DNA of 57,601 bases from DASPJR01 sp035628505 (GTDB taxonomy: Bacteria; Planctomycetota; SZUA-567; H5-PLA8), in contig DASPJR010000121.1 of NCBI GenBank assembly GCA_035628505.1, positions 1 through 57,601 of the forward strand, read 5' to 3'. The position numbers and the translations under genes are program-made. Under the pieces are notes generated by a model. It made no database searches. It was given only the letters and a program-made list of their open reading frames with translations, and had not been told where the DNA came from. This document shows positions 18,209-25,769 of the stretch, in pieces; position 1 is the stretch's first letter; every line of letters begins with the position of its first letter.

Positions 18209-19441
18209 ATGGCCGGCAGTTCTGTTCCCTGGAGTACTCCCGCGCGGCCGCGCACCGGCGCCTCGGCCGCAGTGATCGTTTCGCTTGTCGCCATCCTGGG
18301 CGCAGTCGTCTTCTTCTGGAGGAGCGCGGGGCCATCGCTTCCCGGACAAATCGCCTCGGCTTCGCAGCATGCGCCGGCGCCGTTGTCTGCCTGGCGTATT
18401 GACGTCGAAGCCTCAAAGTCCAATCAGAAGTTTGGCGGCCGTTTTATGCCCGGTAACGTCTTCTTCGTTCCTGCGGGCGCTGCTTTCAACGTCCGCCCCG
18501 ATCCGGCGAATTCTGCGGGCTATTTCGTCGAACTTCCGCCGTCCTCGACCTGGGATCACGAAGGCGGCGAGATCAATCCTCCAGCTGGCGGCGCCCAGAG
18601 TTGCCGCGCGCCGCAGCAGCCGGGGCTTTATAAATTTTTGTGGCGCTCGGAAGTGAAATCTTCGAACGAACACACGCTTGAAGTCTTTGTTCTCAGCCAC
18701 GCTGAAACACAGGTGCAGGGCGACCGCACAATCGTGAAGGTGAATGGTAAGAGCATCGGGGCGTATCACGATCCCGAAAAGTCCACTGTGCGCCGCGTTC
18801 GCGAAAATGCCAATCAGTACCGCGTGCCGCAGTTCTTTGCGACGCTCAACAAAGAGACGATTCCCCTCAAGCTTGGACCCGATTTTGATCTCGGCGACCT
18901 GGTCGCCTTCAAAGATTACAAAGGACCTGACGGCAGAAAGGTTTTCACTACCACGCGGCACACGGACGTCCTGGCGCTGCGGCCGGACTTAATCGACAAG
19001 CTCATCAAACTGCGCGAGCGGCTTCGTTCCAAAGGCGTGAAGGTCACGAAATTCTGGGTGACCAGCGGCTTCCGCACCCCCGATTACAACAAGTCCATCG
19101 GCGGGGCCGCGTACAGCCGGCACTGCTACGGCGATGCCGTCGACATCTGCATCGACGAAGACAATGACAAGCACATGGACGATCTCAATGGCGACGGCAA
19201 GCTCGATCGCAAAGACGGCATCATCATCGGCAACGCCTGCCGCGAGCTGGAACTGGAAGGCGCGGTCGTTCCCGGCGGCATCGGCGTCTACGAATGGGAT
19301 TCCGAAGATTCAGTGCGCAGCCACGTTCACATCGACTGCCGCGGTTACATCTCCCGCTGGGGCCAGGACGGCAGCGGCCGCTACAAAAAGTCCTTCATCT
19401 GGTGGCCCAAAGCCGAGTTCAACGGAGACGACGGGGAGTAA
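18209..19441 (+). CDS. Membrane-anchored M15-type (VanY/DUF882-like) D-Ala-D-Ala carboxypeptidase-like protein with EF-hand-like insert
   Basis: 410 aa. One N-terminal transmembrane helix (ASAAVIVSLVAILGAVVFFW) anchors an extracytoplasmic protein. The C-terminal domain carries the M15 zinc-peptidase motifs: SGFRTPDYN, then SRHCYGDAVD (the HxxxxAxD-type ligand pair), and SHVHIDCRG (the final His ligand). This predicts a cell-wall L,D/D,D-carboxypeptidase, or a non-catalytic relative. Between the motifs lies DLNGDGKLDRKDG, which fits a dockerin/EF-hand calcium loop (D-x-N-x-D-G-x-x-D). Residues 60-240 are beta-rich and unrecognised. The start is ATG 18209 with weak GAGGA upstream. An 8-bp-period repeat follows six bases after the stop. 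Confidence 0.8.
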   Translation: MAGSSVPWSTPARPRTGASAAVIVSLVAILGAVVFFWRSAGPSLPGQIASASQHAPAPLSAWRIDVEASKSNQKFGGRFMPGNVFFVPAGAAFNVRPDPANSAGYFVELPPSSTWDHEGGEINPPAGGAQSCRAPQQPGLYKFLWRSEVKSSNEHTLEVFVLSHAETQVQGDRTIVKVNGKSIGAYHDPEKSTVRRVRENANQYRVPQFFATLNKETIPLKLGPDFDLGDLVAFKDYKGPDGRKVFTTTRHTDVLALRPDLIDKLIKLRERLRSKGVKVTKFWVTSGFRTPDYNKSIGGAAYSRHCYGDAVDICIDEDNDKHMDDLNGDGKLDRKDGIIIGNACRELELEGAVVPGGIGVYEWDSEDSVRSHVHIDCRGYISRWGQDGSGRYKKSFIWWPKAEFNGDDGE

Positions 19442-19446
19442 CAGAT

Positions 19447-19579
19447 CAACACAAAGACTCTAAGACGCTAAGACACAAAGGGGAGGGTGAGGGAATGCGG
19501 ATCAATCGTCTGCGTTCTATAAGAACTAGCCTCTAAATTTCCTTCGTGTCTTTGAGCCTTCGTATCTTTGTGTCAAAGC
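19447..19579. repeat. ACACAAAG 8-bp-period inverted repeat
   Basis: The left arm (19448-19480) is four 8-base units: ACACAAAG, ACTCTAAG, ACGCTAAG, ACACAAAG. The right arm (about 19542-19578) is the degenerate inverse, CTTCGTGTCTTTGAGCC... ending CTTTGTGTCAAAG. It fills the gap between the convergent M15 peptidase and cmk genes, 6 bases from one stop and 6-7 bases from the other. Confidence 0.8.
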
Positions 19580-19585
19580 CGTTGG

Positions 19586-20278
19586 TCACGCCAGCCCTTT
19601 CTTTCGGACTTCTTCGAGCAGCATGTTGAGCGTCGCGGCTTCATCGAGCTGCGAGGTATCAATATCGATTGCGTCGTGCGCCTGTTTCAAGGCGCCGATC
19701 TCGCGCTGCTCATCGGTTTCGTCGCGATACTTGATCTGCCTTTTCAGGCCTTCCATGTCGAACTTTTCGCCGCGCGCAGCGAGCTCGGCGGCGCGGCGTT
19801 TGGTTCGGGTGTCCAGGTCGGCGTGAATATAGAACTTCAGTTTAGAATCCGGAAATACGACCGTGCCGATGTCGCGGCCCTCCATTACCACGCCTTTGAT
19901 GCCGTCTTTCACGAGATGATGCACGGCATCGCGCATTTTCTTGACGAGCACGCCGCGCACTGCCGGATTGTTGACGACCGGCTTGAGTTCCTTTGTCAGC
20001 GATGCCGTGAACAATTCGTGGGTGAGATCGTTCTTGTTGACGATGAAGTGCTGTGCGCCTTCGATGATCTTGTAGTCGAACTTCATTGCATCAGCGACGT
20101 CCGAGACACGTTCTTCGTCGTTGAGATCGATGCCGCTTTCGAGCGCCAGATGCGTCACAGCCCGGTACATCGCGCCGGTGTTCAGATGCACAAAGCCGAT
20201 CGCTTCGGCAAGCCGCCGCGCCGCGGTGGATTTCCCGCTGCCGGCCGGACCATCGATTGCAATGACGCGTTCGTCCAT
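19586..20278 (-). CDS. cmk: Cytidylate kinase
   Basis: 230 aa, typical length. It phosphorylates CMP/dCMP with ATP. Walker A is GPAGSGKST (residues about 10-18), and NTGAMYRAVTHLAL is the NMP-binding start. GRDIGTVVFPDSKLKFYIHAD, TKRRAAEL and YRDETDEQREIGALKQAHDAIDIDTS are the classic Cmk motifs. ATG 20278 is consistent with the family N-terminus. It lies 172 bases downstream of the NatB-CPBP gene on the same strand and does not have the common rpsA neighbour within the window. Confidence 0.97.
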   Translation of the reverse strand: MDERVIAIDGPAGSGKSTAARRLAEAIGFVHLNTGAMYRAVTHLALESGIDLNDEERVSDVADAMKFDYKIIEGAQHFIVNKNDLTHELFTASLTKELKPVVNNPAVRGVLVKKMRDAVHHLVKDGIKGVVMEGRDIGTVVFPDSKLKFYIHADLDTRTKRRAAELAARGEKFDMEGLKRQIKYRDETDEQREIGALKQAHDAIDIDTSQLDEAATLNMLLEEVRKKGLA

Positions 20279-20450
20279 GACTGATCTGCGGCCTTCTTCA
20301 AGGCTGCGCCCCCGTCCGATGTGTTGAAAATCAAAGGGGCGGATTGTACGCCGCGAAACTCACCGCGCGACGTCTTTTTTACCATGAAGCGATATCAGCT
20401 AAGAAGTCACTTTTGCGGCAACCGTTTTCGCCAAGAGCCAAGAGCCGCTT

Positions 20451-22667
20451 TTAAACCCCGACTCCCGTCAGCACGGGTGGCTCCATCTTGCCCGGGTGCG
20501 CTTGATTCGCCGTCTCTTTGCCGTTTGGCTCCGCGCCGTCGCGGCGTGCGCCGCGCACCAGCAGCAGGCCCAGCCCAAAGAGCAGCAGCGCTGGAATCAG
20601 ATATTGCAGCGGCACGTTGGCCATTGGCTCTCCGGGCGGCGTTACTTCAGGCTTCCACTTCAAAAGTCCTGGTCCGGTCATGCCGAGCGAATTGTGAAGC
20701 GTGTGGTAGATGACCCCAGGCCACATGCTGCGCGTTTCGTATGCCACCCACGCGAGCACCACGCCCATCAGCATGACGATGGGCTGGCGGAAGAGCGGGA
20801 AGTGATACGCGCCGAAGATCACGCCGACGGCAATTAATGCCGCCCACTTGCCGGATTTCAGCAAGCCCTGCTGCAGGAATCCGCGGAAGAAATGTTCTTC
20901 GCAGATGCCGGGCGTGACGCCGATGAGGAAGATGAGCAATGCGCAGCCGGAGTAGCTATTCGACAGTTCGCGCATCGGCCGCTCGAGTGCTTCCATTTCG
21001 CCGGCCGAAAATTGCCAGAAGTGAGTCTGAAACGCGAGCAATTGCTGCGCGACGAGCCACGAACCCATGCCCAGGCAGACGGCGCCGAGCACTGCGCGGG
21101 CTGTCGGCGCGTTCCAGAGGAACGTCTTCTTCAGATCGAGTTTCAGATACCAGGCTACGGCGATGGGCAGGGCCATGAACAGACACCACAGCGGAAGCAG
21201 GACCATCAGTGAGAAGTTGGACGCGTTGAAGCCATCGGCGCTCATCAGGACTTTCTGCAGGCCGAGCTGGAAATAGAAGTTCAGCGGGAATAATAGCGCG
21301 GCTACCAGCAGCGCGTCACCGGCCTTGGGAATACCGCCTGCTTTGAAAAACTTGCGGCTGAGGAACAGACGCAGGCTGGCCTGTTCAGAGAAGAGGACTT
21401 CTTCGCGGGCAAACACGCGTCCGGCGAACGCAACCGATCCGGCTGCGTAAAGGCACGTGCTGAAAAACACGAACGTAATCTGCTGCGCAGTCCCGTGCGA
21501 GAGGAAGAGTTCCTTGATCAGCAAGGCGACGTTGGCAACTGGCGCGAGCAGCAGCGGTCCTTCAAGCTCGATGCCAGGCATGGAAACGACCATCATGCCG
21601 ATGACTGGAACCAGATAAATCGGCAGGCAGTAAATCTGCGCTTCTTTCTGGTTTGCGGCCAGGCTCGAGACGGCCAGCAGCAGACCGGAGAAGAACAGCG
21701 CGAGCGGAATGAGCAGCAGCAGCGTGAGGGGCAGGGCTTCCCACGGGAATGAGAAATTGGCGGACTTGGGAAGCGGCATCATTGAAATCGTAAGCGCAAA
21801 GCTGAAGACATTGAGCGCCGCGTTACCGAGCGCCATCGTTGCAACGGCCAGGAACTTTCCGGTGATGATCTCAATCGGCCGCACGGGCGTGCTGATCAGC
21901 GTTTCAAGCGTTGAGCGTTCTTTCTCGCCGGCAGTCATGTCGATCGCGGGATGAATTGCGCCCGTGATCAGCATCATGATGAACAGCAGCGGCAGGAACG
22001 ATCCGAGCACCGATCCGCCGACTTTGGCGGCCTTGGCCACATTCGTTGTGGTGACTTTCAGCGGATGCAGCGTGGCCAGGTCGAGATTGTTTCGCGCCAG
22101 ACGGTCTTTGACGATCGAGCGTTCATAGCGTTCCAATAGATTCCGCACGCGTTCGGCCGCGTCGCGCGAACGCTGTTCGGCCTGGTCGTAGCGCACTTCC
22201 AGCTTCGCCTGTTTCTCGCTCCCGATAAGCTCTTTGAAGTCCGCCGCCAGCAGCACCGAGGCGCGAATCTCGCCGGCGCCCAGCGCCGTGTCCGCATCTG
22301 CTTCGGTGTACTCTTTGAAGATCAGTGTCGGCTGCGGCATGGCGTCTGACTTCGGCGCCAGCGGCGATGCGGGCATCGCAGCTTTCATTGCTTCGGCGTC
22401 GGGCTTAACGTCCGGCTTCTTCTCGTCTTCGTCTTTAGGCAGCGCATTGAGCGAGACGAAAAATTCAAGCGTGCCCTTTGGGACGGCAACCACGTGAACT
22501 TCGCGCTCGAGCTTCGCCTTGGCGATCTGCGATACTTCCGCGGACAACAGCAGCATAATGGGGTAGAGCAGCACGGGAATGACGACTGAAGCGAAGATCG
22601 TGCGGCGGTCGCGCAGGCTGTCGCGCAATTCCTTGATGAATACGGCGCGAACTTTAGGAGATAACAT
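20451..22667 (-). CDS. ABC-2 type (NatB-like) permease fused to a CPBP intramembrane protease domain
   Basis: 738 aa from ATG 22667, which has a strong GGAGGT nearby; 12 in-frame codons upstream lie inside the ATPase gene and are unlikely to be used. The N-terminal ~500 residues are an ABC-2/NatB permease: a first helix after RAVFIKELRDSLRDRRTIFASVV, a large periplasmic loop, and ITGAIHPAIDMTAGEKERSTLETL before the core helices. The C-terminal ~200 residues are a CPBP (Abi/Rce1-type) glutamic intramembrane protease domain with EEHFFRG, GAYHFPLF and HTLHNSLG, the three expected motifs. The start overlaps the end of the ATPase gene by 14 bases, so they form one exporter. Probably exports an ion or small molecule; the protease may process a membrane substrate. 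Confidence 0.92.
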   Translation of the reverse strand: MLSPKVRAVFIKELRDSLRDRRTIFASVVIPVLLYPIMLLLSAEVSQIAKAKLEREVHVVAVPKGTLEFFVSLNALPKDEDEKKPDVKPDAEAMKAAMPASPLAPKSDAMPQPTLIFKEYTEADADTALGAGEIRASVLLAADFKELIGSEKQAKLEVRYDQAEQRSRDAAERVRNLLERYERSIVKDRLARNNLDLATLHPLKVTTTNVAKAAKVGGSVLGSFLPLLFIMMLITGAIHPAIDMTAGEKERSTLETLISTPVRPIEIITGKFLAVATMALGNAALNVFSFALTISMMPLPKSANFSFPWEALPLTLLLLIPLALFFSGLLLAVSSLAANQKEAQIYCLPIYLVPVIGMMVVSMPGIELEGPLLLAPVANVALLIKELFLSHGTAQQITFVFFSTCLYAAGSVAFAGRVFAREEVLFSEQASLRLFLSRKFFKAGGIPKAGDALLVAALLFPLNFYFQLGLQKVLMSADGFNASNFSLMVLLPLWCLFMALPIAVAWYLKLDLKKTFLWNAPTARAVLGAVCLGMGSWLVAQQLLAFQTHFWQFSAGEMEALERPMRELSNSYSGCALLIFLIGVTPGICEEHFFRGFLQQGLLKSGKWAALIAVGVIFGAYHFPLFRQPIVMLMGVVLAWVAYETRSMWPGVIYHTLHNSLGMTGPGLLKWKPEVTPPGEPMANVPLQYLIPALLLFGLGLLLVRGARRDGAEPNGKETANQAHPGKMEPPVLTGVGV

Positions 22668-23508
22668 CGGCACCTCCTTCGTTCGCAGCGCCCACCGTAG
22701 CAAGGCTCGTTGCGTCTACGCCCGCAGGCGGATCGATCAGCACCGGTCCCACGCCGTCTGTTGGCGCGCGGCCTTCGACACGTTCCACCAGCTCCAGGAA
22801 AATGTCGCTGAGCCGTTCCTTTCCGGAGAGCTCGCGCAGATGGCCGATAGTGCCTTCCGCGAGCATCTTTCCCTTATGGATCAGGCCGAACCGGTGACAG
22901 AGCGTTTCGACTTCGTCGAGGTGATGGGTCGAGATGATGATCGTGCGGCCGTCCTTTGCTGCCTGCCGGACGAAATTGAGAATCAGGCGATTGCTCAAAA
23001 CGTCCAGGCCGTTGGTCGGCTCGTCGAGGATCAGTACCGGGGGATTACCCACGAGTGTCCGTGCAATCTGCACGCGCTGGCTTTCACCGGTCGAAAAGCC
23101 ATCGCAGCGGCGGTCGGCGAACGGGGTGAGGCTGAGCAGGCGGATCAGTTCGTCAACCTGCTGCCTGAGTTCCTCCGGCGGAATGCCGCGCAGCTCGCCG
23201 AAATACGTGAGCGTCTCACGTGGCGTCAGGCGGCTGTAAAGCCCGACCTTTGCAGTCAGAAAGCCAGTGCGCAGCTTCAGCGCCTGCGGATCGCTGCTGC
23301 CGGGTGCGCCGTCGATGCTCACCTCGCCTGAAGTTGGCTGCATCAGTCCGGCAAGCATGCGGAGCGTCGTAGTTTTTCCAGCGCCATTGGGACCGAGCAG
23401 ACCGTAGATCTCGCCTCGGGCAACCTTAAAGGAGAGGCCGTCGACGGCTTTCTGTTCCTGGCCTTGATGGGTGTGAAAAATCTTGCACAGTGCGTGGACG
23501 TCAATCAT
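22654..23508 (-). CDS. ABC transporter ATP-binding protein (NatA-like)
   Basis: 284 aa from ATG 23508 (MIDVHALCKIFH), the usual N-terminus of the family. The frame is open to an ATG at 23586 or 23619 and an extended form cannot be excluded, since no strong Shine-Dalgarno marks 23508. Walker A is GPNGAGKTT (Lys45), with a STGESQRV signature and Walker B LILDEPTNGLD. The protein drives the NatB-CPBP permease encoded immediately downstream with a 14-base overlap. NatA/NatB-type exporters were first linked to Na+ export, but homologues handle varied substrates, so none is assigned. Confidence 0.92.
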   Translation of the reverse strand: MIDVHALCKIFHTHQGQEQKAVDGLSFKVARGEIYGLLGPNGAGKTTTLRMLAGLMQPTSGEVSIDGAPGSSDPQALKLRTGFLTAKVGLYSRLTPRETLTYFGELRGIPPEELRQQVDELIRLLSLTPFADRRCDGFSTGESQRVQIARTLVGNPPVLILDEPTNGLDVLSNRLILNFVRQAAKDGRTIIISTHHLDEVETLCHRFGLIHKGKMLAEGTIGHLRELSGKERLSDIFLELVERVEGRAPTDGVGPVLIDPPAGVDATSLATVGAANEGGADVIS

Positions 23509-23858
23509 AGGTGCTTTTTCGAGAGGCTGCGGCGGAACGACAGGTTGACTTAAGACTGAATCGCTCAAGGCGTCAATTCCTACCATAAAGTCCAGACTGC
23601 GCAGTCCAGAGTCTATCACATGTCTGCAGCGCTATTCCAGAGTCCGTCTAAACCTGAAAAAAATTGCACTGTGCGTTATAGAGTCCGCTTCTGCCAGAAG
23701 ACAGCCTAAAGCATTCTGTCCAGAAACGCACGTGTGCGGAAAAGCAGATGTCAAGACTCATTGTGCAGAACATAGAAAGGCTAGCCAAAGTATACCCTAA
23801 TACAGACGAGGCTGGCGCAGTTTTCTTGCTATAAATCTGAGATTCTTTGTAGCGAAAG
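23509..23858. other. 350-bp gap upstream of the transporter operon; possible operator palindrome
   Basis: No convincing gene. It holds the possible N-terminal extension of the ATPase gene (to 23619), a perfect 12-bp palindrome GACTGCGCAGTC at 23595-23606, and two TCCAGAGTC direct repeats about 31 bases apart (near 23606 and 23636). The remainder is AT-richer and probably contains the promoter of the transporter operon and the 3' end of the anti-sigma transcript. Confidence 0.4.
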
Positions 23859-24275
23859 TTACACGCCGCGCAGCCACAACACCAGATAGTACGCAGCGAC
23901 TGAGCAGACGGCCGCGACGAGTAAAATCCAGATGGGCGGAAGTGTGCGGATTTCGCTTTCGGGGGTGTTGATGCTCGAGCCTGTGGCCGCATCGCGGGCG
24001 GCGTCGGTGAACTGCTTGGAGGGCATCTGCTGCGACTCGCGAATCATCTTCTCCATGACCGACTTGCGAAATTCGCCCGAACCTTTGACGCCGTCCCAGT
24101 GCTGAACAATCTTTTTCAGGCCGCTCATGCGGGTGGATTCAGTGCCGCATTTGGTGCAGGTGCTGAGATGTTTTTCGACGGCGGCCTTCTCGCTGCCTTT
24201 GAGCTCCCGGTCGATATAATCCGACAGCAGTTCCCGGCATTGCTCGCAATTCAGTTGGATTGCTTGTTCAGTCAT
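23859..24275 (-). CDS. Zinc-finger anti-sigma factor (ZAS type)
   Basis: 138 aa. The N-terminal zinc-binding anti-sigma domain has C10/C13 followed by H36-x3-C40-x2-C43 (HLSTCTKC), which is the ZAS signature. The helix-rich middle reaches a single C-terminal membrane helix (PPIWILLVAAVCSVAAYYLVLWL). It therefore binds its sigma factor in the cytoplasm while tethered to the membrane, with almost no periplasmic part. It lies directly downstream of the ECF sigma gene on the same strand, separated by a large G/C-rich palindrome, and is its probable partner. Confidence 0.88.
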   Translation of the reverse strand: MTEQAIQLNCEQCRELLSDYIDRELKGSEKAAVEKHLSTCTKCGTESTRMSGLKKIVQHWDGVKGSGEFRKSVMEKMIRESQQMPSKQFTDAARDAATGSSINTPESEIRTLPPIWILLVAAVCSVAAYYLVLWLRGV

Positions 24276-24355
24276 CTTTGCGCGGCCGCCCTTATGAAAT
24301 GTACACTTCAGAAACAGCCCCGGTCACGGAATTCAGCCCCGTTTTCACGTCGCTT

Positions 24356-24498
24356 TTTCCCTCTCCCCTCCGGGGAGAGGGCCAAGCGAGCGAAGCGAGT
24401 CCGGGGTGAGGGGTAAATGCTTTTTGCAAGACAGAGGTTACCCCTCACCCGGCATTCGCTTCGCTCATGTCCGCCCTCTCCCCGGAGGGGAGAGGGAA
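24356..24498. repeat. CCCTCTCC/GGGGAGAGGG large palindromic repeat
   Basis: Two arms of about 60 bases (24356-24415 and 24438-24498) are near-perfect inverses. Each contains its own internal hairpin (CCCTCTCCCC TCC GGGGAGAGGG type) followed by an AAGCGAGCGAAGCG-type stretch and GGGGTGAGGGGTAA. It lies between the ECF sigma stop (24504) and the anti-sigma start (24275), only 5 bases from the sigma stop. A shorter relative occurs inside the alcohol dehydrogenase gene at about 30432-30471. Confidence 0.85.
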
Positions 24499-24503
24499 GC
24501 CGT

Positions 24504-25142
24504 TCACTTCTCCTGCGCCTGCAGGATTTTCAGCGTCTCGCGCAGTGTTTCGCGCGCGCGCTTCACACGCATCTTGATGGCGCTCACGCTGACTTCGAGC
24601 ACCTCCGCAATTTCCTGGTACTGCATGTGGTGGTACTCAACCATGATCAGCGTCGTGCGCTGGTCATCTGGCAGATGGTCGATCGCCTTTCCGATCAGGC
24701 TCTGCGCTTCATGGTATTCGGCATCGTTCAGCGGTGATTTGTCGTCGGCGGCGATGCGCTCGATAATCTTCGTGCCATCCGGATCAGGTCCGGCGGCTTC
24801 ATCCAGAGAGAGGCTGTGGCGCAGCTTGCCTTTTTTCAGTTCATTAATGCAGAGATTGGCGGCGATCCGGTAAAGCCAGGTGGTGAACTTGGCGACCGGC
24901 TGGTAGCGGCGCGCGTTGCGGAAGACGCGCATGAATGTTTCCTGCGCCAGGTCCTCGGCCGCTTCGCGGTTGCGCATGAACGCATAGCAGAACGTGATCA
25001 CCGCCGCTTCATAGCGGCTCAACAGCTTGTCGAAAGCTTCGTGCGAACCCTGCGCGAGCTGCTCCATCAGCACTTCATCCGACGGTCCGCCGGGGTTGCT
25101 GCTGGGAGCATCCGTTATCACTTTTTCAGCAGCCTCACGCAC
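24504..25142 (-). CDS. ECF RNA polymerase sigma factor (sigma-24 family)
   Basis: 212 aa. Region 2 is visible as LLSRYEAAVITFCYAFMRNREAAEDLAQ followed by ETFMRVFRNARRYQPVAKF and TTWLYRIAANLCINELKK. Region 4 is LPDDQRTTLIMVEYHHMQYQEIAEVLEVSVSAIKMRVKRARETL, a standard helix-turn-helix for the -35 element. The N-terminal ~20 residues are a variable extension. It is paired with the zinc-finger anti-sigma gene downstream (228-base gap holding a palindrome). It is a cytoplasmic transcription factor released by an unknown envelope signal. Confidence 0.94.
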   Translation of the reverse strand: MREAAEKVITDAPSSNPGGPSDEVLMEQLAQGSHEAFDKLLSRYEAAVITFCYAFMRNREAAEDLAQETFMRVFRNARRYQPVAKFTTWLYRIAANLCINELKKGKLRHSLSLDEAAGPDPDGTKIIERIAADDKSPLNDAEYHEAQSLIGKAIDHLPDDQRTTLIMVEYHHMQYQEIAEVLEVSVSAIKMRVKRARETLRETLKILQAQEK

Positions 25143-25172
25143 GGTAGTCGCAACCTCATCTAAGCAGACTTT

Positions 25173-25251
25173 AACACAGAGGCACGAAAGACACGTTCAC
25201 AGAGTAGGTTTCGACTTGCGACGTCGTCGCTCGTCTCCCGTCACTCGTCAC
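25173..25251. repeat. Degenerate CACAGAG/CACGAA and CGTCACT repeat tract
   Basis: A single arm, AACACAGAGGCACGAAAG followed by ACACGTTCACAGAG (25173-25204), resembles one side of the CACAGAG elements. Further on, GCTCGTCTCCCGTCACTCGTCAC carries 7-base CGTCACT units that recur at 27167-27190. It lies in the tandem gap between the ECF gene and the small gene at 25290-25685. Confidence 0.55.
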
Positions 25252-25289
25252 ATGCCGATGCCCGTATCACCGCTTTATACCTGCCAAGG

Positions 25290-25685
25290 TCACGGCGCAG
25301 CATCCGAATACGGCTGCCATTTCTCTTCCGGCAGGCCAAATTCGAACTCGACGTACCATTTCGTTTCCTGAAGGGACGGGTGGAGCGTGCGCCAGACCAG
25401 CTCGCCTTCTGAGTCCAGCCTCAGCAGGTAACACTCGCCCGAATCGTCCTGAATCTCTTCGATGATCAACCGTTTAACGCGATGCGTGATGTCGTCAAAC
25501 GGCGGCGACTTGCCGGGCGCATTGGCAAAGAAGCGCACGCGCGGGTTCTGCGGTGAATGCACCGTGGCGCAGAGTATCTTTTTCGAGGTGCGCGTCTGTG
25601 GTTGGCTCGGCTTTTTCACGCCAGCGTTATAGCACGAGAGCGGACTGTTTCGAGAGAAGTATTTAGCGCGCTTAAAATGTTGCAT
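25290..25685 (-). CDS. Conserved-looking hypothetical protein (up to 131 aa)
   Basis: Not recognised. The likely folded part is the C-terminal ~100 residues, which has alternating charged and aromatic strands (DDITHRVKRLIIEEIQDDSGECYLL, SLQETKWYVEFEFGLPEEKW) and no signal peptide or membrane helix. The start is uncertain: the ATG at 25685 adds a basic, unusual N-terminus (MQHFKRAKYFSRNSPL), while a GTG at 25619 (VKKPSQPQ) would give 109 aa. It is divergent from the pyruvyl transferase gene at 25770. Function unknown. Confidence 0.6.
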   Translation of the reverse strand: MQHFKRAKYFSRNSPLSCYNAGVKKPSQPQTRTSKKILCATVHSPQNPRVRFFANAPGKSPPFDDITHRVKRLIIEEIQDDSGECYLLRLDSEGELVWRTLHPSLQETKWYVEFEFGLPEEKWQPYSDAAP

Positions 25686-25769
25686 CTTTCCCGTTCAGGC
25701 GGCTCTATAATTGAGCTATGACGTTCGGCCGGCACTGTCCGGCGCACTGAGGCATGGCAGGAATATTCG

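Noticed and set aside
23648..23992. 114-codon minus-strand frame in the gap before the transporter
   Set aside because: It overlaps the anti-sigma gene in another frame and has mixed, non-protein-like composition; the gap is better read as regulatory DNA.
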